Assembly (NCBI GenBank): GCA_023249815.1
Contig: JAHFBX010000012.1
Coordinates: 1 to 21,279, forward strand
DNA length: 21,279 bases
Direction: 5' to 3'
From: Candidatus Eiseniibacteriota bacterium
GTDB lineage: Bacteria > Eisenbacteria > RBG-16-71-46
Of this stretch, positions 16,181 to 21,279 are shown piece by piece (position 1 is the first letter of the stretch; each line of letters starts with the position of its first letter). The position numbers and the translations under genes were made by a program. The notes beneath the pieces are model-generated. The model was not told the DNA's origin. It saw nothing but the letters and a program-made list of their open reading frames with translations, and searched no databases.

Positions 16181-18931
16181 ATGCCCGTCCGCGACGCCCT
16201 GCCCGCTGTGCTCCGTGGTGAAGTCGGAGCCGATCTCTCGGCGGCCGCACGCACGGAACTCGAATCGCTCGCCCATGAAGCCCAGCAGGGAAAGCGCCTG
16301 ACCTGGATGCGGGACGAGCTCGGCGGACGCCTGAAACAGACCGAGCCGTCGTGGGGTGTGTACTACCTGCTCTCGGCGGTGTGCGCGCTCAACGGCGAGG
16401 TGGAGCGCGCGCAGCAGACCCTGCTGGCGCTGGGCGAGAAGGTGCTGGCCAAGAAGAAGTGGGAGCCGCTGGCCGCTCTGGCCGAGCGCTCGCTGTCGCT
16501 CATGCAGACGCAGGCCGCGGCGCGGCTGCTGGTGGAGGCCCACGAGGGCCTCGGCAAGGATCCCGAGCGGCTGGACGCGCTGTCACGCGCCTGGGCGATC
16601 ATGCCCGACGACCTGGAGCTCGCGCAGAAGCTGGCGAAGCGGCTGGGCGACGCCGGCCGCGGCGACGACCGCCGTGCGCTGCTCTCAGACCTGGCGCCGC
16701 GCTTCGCCGCCGCCGGCCGCTTCGACGACCTGGAGGAGGCCGCGGAGGAACTGGCCGAGCACGACGACTGGGAGGGGCTGCTCCACGTCGCGGCCGCGCT
16801 GCCGACGCTGGCCGCCAAGGGCGCGCTCAAGGAGTGCCGCGCCATCGCGGCCGTCGCGGTGAAGGGGCTGGCGAAGAGCGGCCGCGCCGGCGAGGCGCTC
16901 GAGCCGCTGCGCAAGGTGATCTCGCTGGCGGTGGCCGAGAAGGGCGAGGCGGCGGCGGAGCCGTTCCGCGGCGCGGTCGTGGAGGCGCTGCGGCAGGGCC
17001 CCGGCCGGCAGGTGCCGGCACTCGACGAGGCCATCACGCAGAGCGGGCTCGCCGACGCCGACACGCCGCTGCCCAGGGCCATCGAGTCGTTCGACACCAT
17101 CGCGTCGCTGGCGCCGGGCCGCGGCGTGCTGCACGACGGTTTCGGGCCGGGCCGCATCGTCTCCAACGACACCGTCACCATCGTCGTGGACTTCATGAAA
17201 TCCCGGGGCCACAAGATGCCGTACGTGGCCGCGCGCCGGACGCTCACGCCGGTGGCCGAGGACGACATCCGGCTCGTGCGCTTCACGAACCCCGCCGAGG
17301 TGGCGCGCCTGCGCACCGAGGACCAGGCCGGCATGATCGTGAGCGCGCTCAAGTGCCTGGGCGGCGCCTCCGATGCGAACCGGCTCAAGCTGTTCCTGAT
17401 CAGCACCGACCTCGTCTCGGCCAAGGACTGGACGGTGTTCTGGCGCAAGGCGAAACCCGCCTGCGAGAAGGACCCGCGCATCGACCACGCGCGCGCGTTC
17501 GAGCAGTTCTACAAACTGGTACCCGAGCGGCCCGCGGCCGGCACCCCCGGCCCCAAGCCTGGCGCGGCCGGCGCCGACGGCGCGCACGACACCGCGCCGC
17601 TGCCTGCGCTGGAGGTGCGTAAGCCCGCCCGGACGAACCTCGGTACCATCCGCAAATTCCTGGCGCAGCACCCCACGCTCGAAGAGCCGCTACGTGCCAG
17701 GTTCGGGCGTTTCGTTCAGCGCCTCACGCTGGACCACGAGAGCGACAAGGCCGACCGCGCGCGGGCCGGCCTCTACTTCGCGCGCTGGTACCCGGAGCAG
17801 CGCGAGGTGTGGCTCGGCGTGGTGCGCGCGCTGTGGGGCCTCGGGATCGGCATCAGCGACCTCACATTCGAGGACGAACAGCTCGCGTTCCTCGCCGACT
17901 CGCGCACGGCCGGCGTGGCCGCCGAGGCCATCCTGTCCGCGCTCGACTCGCGCTTCGCCGCGGTGCGCGAGGCGGCCGAGAAAGACCTCGCGCTGCTGGA
18001 CGAGCAGGGCAAGGCGCAGCTCCGCCGCGCGCTCGTGGACCGCGCGGTGCACTTCCCGGCCGCCATGCTGCGGCTGATCGAGGACGAGATCACCGCGGCC
18101 ACGCCGCCGGCCGACTCGTGGCGGTTGTTCATCGCGGCGCTGCAGCTGATCGAGGAGAAGCCCAAGCCGTCGACGGGTGAGAAGGTGTTGCGCTGGATCG
18201 ACGACGGAGGCGCGCTGCCGCGCATGCTCAAGGGCATGACGCCGCCCAACGAGGCGCGACTCAAGCTGCGCGTGCTGCTCCGCCAGTGGCGCTCGAGCGA
18301 CCGCTACCTGTTCCCAGCACTCGAGGCCGTCGCGCGCGTCGGCATGGCGGACGAGCGCCAGTGGGTGCTGGACCACCGCCAGAGGAAGACCGACGCGTTG
18401 TTCAGCCAGGTGGGCGAGCAGGCGGAGGAGTTCGACACGCCGGTGATGACGCGCACGACCTGGGTGCTGCTCCAGCGCGAGCTCGAGGAGATCGAGCGCG
18501 AGCTGCGCACGACCATTCCGCAGACCATCCAGAAGGCGCGCGAACTCGGCGACCTGAAGGAGAACGCCGAGTACCACTCCGCCAAGCTCAAGCAGCGAAA
18601 CGCGCAAACCCGTGCCGGCTCGCTGCAGAAGCGCATCTCCCGGGCCCGCTTCGTGGAGGACGCGGAGTACCACGAGGGCGTCGCGGGGCTTGGTACCGAG
18701 GTGGTACTCGAAAGCGGCGGGGACAAGTCGTCGTACTGGATCCTGGGCGACGGCGAGCACCACCTGGGCGCGCATGTCATCTCGCACCAGACGCCCATCG
18801 CCAAGGCGATCCTCGGCCACAGCGTCGGGGACACGCTCGAGCTGGGTGACGGCGACGAGCGGCGCACGTGGCGACTGAGCTCCGTCACGCGGCGCTTGCC
18901 GCCCGCAGAAACGACTTCCAGCGCGTCCTGA
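16181..18931 (+). CDS. GreA-family transcript cleavage factor with large helical-repeat and Tudor-like N-terminal extension
   Basis: A 916-residue cytosolic protein. Its last ~160 residues are a complete GreA: a coiled coil from about 756, the acidic tip in GDLKENAEY with Asp791 and Glu794 (the pair that positions Mg2+ for RNA cleavage in RNA polymerase), and a C-terminal FKBP-like domain ending near HSVGDTLEL. It should rescue backtracked polymerase. Residues 1-300 are Ala/Leu/Glu-rich helical repeats resembling TPRs. Residues 313-358 (GRGVLHDGFGPGRIV, then VDF and GHKMPY) resemble the Tudor/SH3-like module seen at UvrD/PcrA C-termini. A Pro/Gly/Ala linker covers about 447-480, and more helical repeats fill about 480-750. 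From family knowledge, long GreA proteins with N-terminal extensions also occur in Chlamydia and some spirochaetes. GAGG lies unusually close (2 bases) to the ATG. The frame is open back to 15572, but no coding signal supports that part. Confidence 0.88.
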   Translation: MPVRDALPAVLRGEVGADLSAAARTELESLAHEAQQGKRLTWMRDELGGRLKQTEPSWGVYYLLSAVCALNGEVERAQQTLLALGEKVLAKKKWEPLAALAERSLSLMQTQAAARLLVEAHEGLGKDPERLDALSRAWAIMPDDLELAQKLAKRLGDAGRGDDRRALLSDLAPRFAAAGRFDDLEEAAEELAEHDDWEGLLHVAAALPTLAAKGALKECRAIAAVAVKGLAKSGRAGEALEPLRKVISLAVAEKGEAAAEPFRGAVVEALRQGPGRQVPALDEAITQSGLADADTPLPRAIESFDTIASLAPGRGVLHDGFGPGRIVSNDTVTIVVDFMKSRGHKMPYVAARRTLTPVAEDDIRLVRFTNPAEVARLRTEDQAGMIVSALKCLGGASDANRLKLFLISTDLVSAKDWTVFWRKAKPACEKDPRIDHARAFEQFYKLVPERPAAGTPGPKPGAAGADGAHDTAPLPALEVRKPARTNLGTIRKFLAQHPTLEEPLRARFGRFVQRLTLDHESDKADRARAGLYFARWYPEQREVWLGVVRALWGLGIGISDLTFEDEQLAFLADSRTAGVAAEAILSALDSRFAAVREAAEKDLALLDEQGKAQLRRALVDRAVHFPAAMLRLIEDEITAATPPADSWRLFIAALQLIEEKPKPSTGEKVLRWIDDGGALPRMLKGMTPPNEARLKLRVLLRQWRSSDRYLFPALEAVARVGMADERQWVLDHRQRKTDALFSQVGEQAEEFDTPVMTRTTWVLLQRELEEIERELRTTIPQTIQKARELGDLKENAEYHSAKLKQRNAQTRAGSLQKRISRARFVEDAEYHEGVAGLGTEVVLESGGDKSSYWILGDGEHHLGAHVISHQTPIAKAILGHSVGDTLELGDGDERRTWRLSSVTRRLPPAETTSSAS

Positions 18932-19005
18932 AGCGCGGCGCGCAGCCCGCACCCAGACAGTCGTTTCGCCGCAGCACGCGAGGGTCCGCCGCGCGCCGTT
19001 TCGAG

Positions 19006-19030
19006 ACGAGCGCGCGCGCGATGCGCTCGT
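19006..19030 (+). terminator. hairpin after the GreA fusion gene
   Basis: ACGAGCGC (19006-19013) and GCGCTCGT (19023-19030) form a perfect 8-bp stem with a 9-base loop, 75 bases after the stop. No T-run follows. A second hairpin at 19042-19072 stands close behind. Together they may end transcription, but the support is only structural. Confidence 0.3.
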
Positions 19031-19159
19031 AGCAACACGCACCGGCGCTTGTGCTCGCTCGCTCGGCGCCGGAAGAAAACCTCCGCACGCTCGCGGATCC
19101 GGCACGCGAATCGCGCGGTCAGGCGCTCGAAAAAATCTCGCGTGCGAGTCGAAAATCGG

Positions 19160-19188
19160 TTGGCACCGCCTGGCGCGCACGCTATGGT
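19160..19188 (+). promoter_or_regulatory. sigma-70-type promoter with A-tract upstream element
   Basis: TTGGCA (19160-19165; five of six consensus positions) and TATGGT (19183-19188; four of six) are separated by exactly 17 bases. Two A-tracts lie upstream, at 19152-19155 and 19130-19135, about two helical turns apart, like an UP element, in an otherwise GC-rich region. This is the best promoter in the window. Transcription would start near 19195 and run toward the B3/B4 gene. Confidence 0.55.
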
Positions 19189-19192
19189 GCGC
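19175..19192. promoter_or_regulatory. possible operator dyad over the -10 element
   Basis: GCGCAC (19175-19180) and GTGCGC (19187-19192) form a perfect 6-6-6 inverted repeat whose centre includes most of the -10 hexamer TATGGT. A dimeric repressor bound here would block the promoter. No regulator gene is adjacent, and six-base GC arms can occur by chance. Confidence 0.28.
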
Positions 19193-19455
19193 CCACGATT
19201 CACACCGCCTGTCGCGCAACCACCACGAGCTGCGCGCGCGACAGAGGCGCCGGTCAGGCTGCGCGCGAACCTCCGCGCGCGCCTCATGCGGACTCAGGGG
19301 CCGGCGGGCGGCGATGACAAGAGTTTAGGCCGTGCGCGCACTCGAGGGCCTTCGAGCCTTCTCGTGCGTTCGGTCGGAAAGGGATTTCCACGCCGCCCGC
19401 TCCTCATCCTTCACGCCGCGGTCCGCGCGGACGATGAGCGACGCAGGAGATCGCG

Positions 19456-20142
19456 ATGACACTGCAGGCTCGCGCAGGTGGACTCGCGCTCGAGATGGAC
19501 GACGCGCTCCGCGGGGTGGTGGCCCTGGGGTGGCTCGAGGCCGACGGGTTGAACGGAGAACCGCTCGGCGAGGCGTTCGACGCCGAACGCGATGAATCCA
19601 TCCGCAGCATGATGCGCCGCTTCGAAGGGCGCGCGGCCGCCGACATCCCGGGCGTGGCCGAGACGCGCGGCATGTTCCATCGACTGGGCGTGGACCCCAC
19701 GAAGTCGCGGCCCGCGAGCGAGGCGTTGCTGCGCCGCGTGCTGCAGGGCAAGGGCCTGCCGAGCATCCAGCCCGCGGTGGACGTGTGCAACCTGGCGTCG
19801 CTCGAGCACCAGTTGCCGCTCGGGCTCTACGACCGCGCGAACGTGAAGGGCGCCATCTACGCGCGCATCGGTCGCCCCGGCGAAGGCTACGAGGGCATCC
19901 GCAAGGGTCGCGTCAACCTCGCTGGCCGGCCACTGCTTGCGGACGACGAGGGCGCGTTCGGCGCGCCCACCGCGGACTCGGCCCGCACGCAGATCAGCGA
20001 CAGCACGCGCGCGGTGCTCGCGGTGATCTACTGCCCGGCGGAGCGGCCGAGCCAGCACCTGTCGCTCATGCTCGCGCGCGTCGCCGACCTGCTCGCCCGC
20101 CACTGTGGCGCCACCGTGCACCTCGTGCAGACCAAGCACTGA
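19456..20142 (+). CDS. B3/B4 tRNA-binding-domain protein (PheT B3/B4-like)
   Basis: A 228-residue stand-alone protein carrying the B3/B4 domain found in the beta subunit of bacterial phenylalanyl-tRNA synthetase, where it hydrolyses mischarged Tyr-tRNA. Signature residues include RGMFHRLGVDPTKSRPASE at 71-89, LLRRVLQGKGLP at 91-102, VDVCNLASL at 109-117 and LPLGLYD at 120-126. From family knowledge, stand-alone members are widespread and presumed to act on tRNA, free aminoacyl-tRNA or amino-acid substrates; the true substrate is usually unknown. No synthetase core or tRNA gene is nearby. AGGAGA at 19445-19450, 5 bases before the ATG, is a good ribosome-binding site. Expression probably comes from the promoter at 19160-19188. 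Confidence 0.85.
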   Translation: MTLQARAGGLALEMDDALRGVVALGWLEADGLNGEPLGEAFDAERDESIRSMMRRFEGRAAADIPGVAETRGMFHRLGVDPTKSRPASEALLRRVLQGKGLPSIQPAVDVCNLASLEHQLPLGLYDRANVKGAIYARIGRPGEGYEGIRKGRVNLAGRPLLADDEGAFGAPTADSARTQISDSTRAVLAVIYCPAERPSQHLSLMLARVADLLARHCGATVHLVQTKH

Positions 20143-20284
20143 GCGTGTATCGCGCCTGCGTCACGGCGGAATCCGAGGCGCAGGTCCGCGCACTTGATTC
20201 CGGACTCTCGGTCGGCGAGGCTCCCGCCGTTCGCCTCCCCGATCAGGTCCACGAACTGGAATGCACTCGAGCAAGGAGCAGACC

Positions 20285-20824
20285 ATGAAGAGGGTTCTCG
20301 TGATCGCGCTCGCCGCGACCGCCCTGCTCTCCGGCGTCGCGCGGGCCGCCAGTGTCGGACTCGGATTCTTCGCCGGCGCCAGCGTGCCCATCGTGCAGGA
20401 CGACCAGGACAACGGTTCGGTGTGGGGTTTCCGCGCGCCGGTGAAGCTGGTTCCGCTGTTCACCGTGGAGCCGTTCTTCTCCTCGTCGGGGCTCGGTGAC
20501 AAGACCATCGACATCGCGCCGGGCATCAGCACGACGCGCGAAGGCTCTGATGTCACCACGTTCGGCGCGAACGCCATGCTCACGCTGGGGGGGCCGTTCA
20601 GCTTCTATCCCTACGTCGGGATCGGCTCCGCCAAGTTCAAGCGCACCGGCCAGGACGAGTCGTTCACCTCGTACCACATGGGGCTCGGGCTCGGGCTCTC
20701 GCCCATGCCCAAGCTCGGCGTGCACCTGCGCGGTGAGTTGCAGGCGGCCGCCGACGGCGACGTGGCGCGCAAGATGGTGAATATCACGCTCGGCGCCTCC
20801 TACTCCATCTTCAGCATGCCGTGA
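20285..20824 (+). CDS. outer-membrane beta-barrel protein
   Basis: A 179-residue protein with a signal peptide (MKRVLVIALAATALLSGVARA), then amphipathic strands with GFFAGASVPI, FRAPVKLVPLFTVEPFF, YPYVGIGSAKF and YHMGLGLGLS. It ends with a strand that finishes in YSIFSMP. This resembles small porin-like or opacity-type barrels. Its size is close to that of the barrel protein at 15356-15916, but I see no obvious sequence identity. AAGGAG at 20273-20278, 6 bases upstream, selects the ATG at 20285 rather than the in-frame one at 20261. A lipoprotein gene follows 14 bases later, so the two are probably one operon. In the 142-base gap before it, a dyad CGGAATC/GATTCCG (20167-20202) may mark the end of the upstream transcript. 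Confidence 0.8.
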   Translation: MKRVLVIALAATALLSGVARAASVGLGFFAGASVPIVQDDQDNGSVWGFRAPVKLVPLFTVEPFFSSSGLGDKTIDIAPGISTTREGSDVTTFGANAMLTLGGPFSFYPYVGIGSAKFKRTGQDESFTSYHMGLGLGLSPMPKLGVHLRGELQAAADGDVARKMVNITLGASYSIFSMP

Positions 20825-20838
20825 AAGGGACCCCGACC

Positions 20839-21279
20839 ATGAACATGCTTCGCACCACTGTGCCGGTCCTGGCGCTGGCCGCGCTGGCGGCGGCCGGGTG
20901 CTTCCTCATCTCCGGGCAGTTCGTGGTGACGTACGAGCTGCCGAGCCCATTCCACGTCGTGAACGGCGCCACGCTGACCGGCGTGGACGTGGACCTGAAC
21001 ACGATCGGCGATTACTACGATCACAAGGACGACTTGAAGCGCGTCGAGGACCTTGCGCTGATCGGCGATTTCAAGAACAGCACCGGCTCCACGGCGAACA
21101 TCGAGGTGTGGATCGTGCCCTCGGGCACGCTGCTCGGGCTCACGCTGGCCCAGGTGCAGGCGAATGGCGTGCAGCTCTGGGGCCCGCTGTCGGTGGGGGC
21201 CGGCGCCACGACGAGCGTCGACTGGAACAAGTCCGCCGGGTTGTTCAAGGGCCGCCAGACGCTGATCGACGAGATCAAG
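20839..21279 (+). CDS. predicted lipoprotein, 3' end outside window (partial)
   Basis: The open frame starts at an ATG at 20839 and runs 147 codons to the window edge without a stop. The N-terminus is a lipoprotein signal: short basic start, Leu/Ala core and lipobox LAAAGC with Cys21. After cleavage the protein should be lipid-anchored to the inner or outer membrane. The visible mature part is soluble, with DVDLNTIGDYYDHKDDLKRVED and later beta-rich stretches (IEVWIVPSG). I do not recognise a domain. The gene is 14 bases after the barrel gene, with a weak AAAGGGA site upstream, so the two products may work together at the envelope. Confidence 0.75.
   Translation, partial: MNMLRTTVPVLALAALAAAGCFLISGQFVVTYELPSPFHVVNGATLTGVDVDLNTIGDYYDHKDDLKRVEDLALIGDFKNSTGSTANIEVWIVPSGTLLGLTLAQVQANGVQLWGPLSVGAGATTSVDWNKSAGLFKGRQTLIDEIK

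Larger units (their letters stand above)
18932..19455. other. 524-bp non-coding gap with hairpins, a promoter and a long leader
   Basis: No frame here has a ribosome-binding site or a protein-like composition. After the GreA fusion stop come two hairpins: 19006-19013/19023-19030 and a 7-bp stem at 19042-19048/19066-19072. A promoter with upstream A-tracts follows at 19130-19188. The remaining ~260 bases would be the 5' leader of the B3/B4 gene. They contain mutually exclusive stems (19244-19250 with 19279-19285, or 19261-19267 with 19274-19280) and a longer imperfect hairpin at 19337-19368. I cannot match these to a known RNA family, and GC-rich sequence forms such stems readily. Confidence 0.5.

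Noticed and set aside
15917..16543. Upstream in-frame extension of the barrel protein
   Set aside because: It would bury a clear signal peptide inside the protein and overlaps the GreA fusion gene.
19158..19193. T-box-like string (TGGCACCGCC) upstream of a tRNA-related gene
   Set aside because: It coincides with the -35 of a good promoter. It is followed by a short hairpin without a T-run, and no specifier stem-loop precedes it.
18932..19455. tRNA, tmRNA, SRP RNA or RNase P RNA gene in the long gap
   Set aside because: None of their conserved cores (T-loop GTTCGA pattern, SRP tip, RNase P P4 core, tmRNA ends) is visible.
1..21279. CRISPR arrays, insertion sequences, prophage or integration sites
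   Set aside because: No regularly spaced direct repeats, transposase, integrase or terminal inverted repeats were found, and composition looks uniform throughout.

Overview
The window is a GC-rich, densely coded stretch of bacterial chromosome with no rRNA, tRNA, CRISPR array, transposase or phage gene that I can see. Two large secreted hydrolases end in FlgD/Ig-like C-terminal domains. There are also two predicted outer-membrane beta-barrels, a lipoprotein, a Tat-exported enzyme and a cytosolic Hanks-type kinase with a TolB-like/TPR tail. This mix suggests a diderm from an uncultured FCB-related or Eisenbacteria-like lineage. That placement is an inference from gene style; there is no marker gene to prove it.

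Layout. Positions 1-105 may hold the tail of an upstream gene, followed by a small membrane protein (210-509). A secreted ComEC-like metallo-beta-lactamase-fold protein (769-2967) and a secreted calcineurin-like phosphoesterase (3114-4937) follow on the + strand, separated by a 17-bp hairpin. On the minus strand, an exported alpha/beta hydrolase (7830-6394) leads into a Tat-exported class V aminotransferase (6309-4978). A PP2C phosphatase (8132-9097, +) converges with rho (10454-9111, -) with only 13 bp between them. A 526-bp non-coding gap separates rho from a Ser/Thr kinase (13112-10981, -), which lies downstream of a PduO-type cobalamin adenosyltransferase (13713-13159, -). Divergent from that pair is a persulfide dioxygenase-rhodanese fusion (13856-15274, +). 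It converges with a small barrel protein (15916-15356, -) through a shared terminator. A 916-residue GreA fusion protein (16181-18931, +), a 524-bp gap with a good promoter, a B3/B4-domain protein (19456-20142), a barrel protein (20285-20824) and a truncated lipoprotein gene (20839 to the edge) complete the window.

How the genes relate. Most look like independent housekeeping or envelope genes. The most unusual content concerns transcription. The Rho homologue appears to lack the N-terminal OB-fold RNA-binding domain and carries an Arg/Gly/Gln-rich disordered tail in its place. A few kilobases away, GreA is fused to a long helical-repeat and Tudor-like extension. The kinase gene has an apparent one-base frameshift close to its start. 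No obviously new multi-gene system is evident; the Rho architecture is the observation I would follow first.
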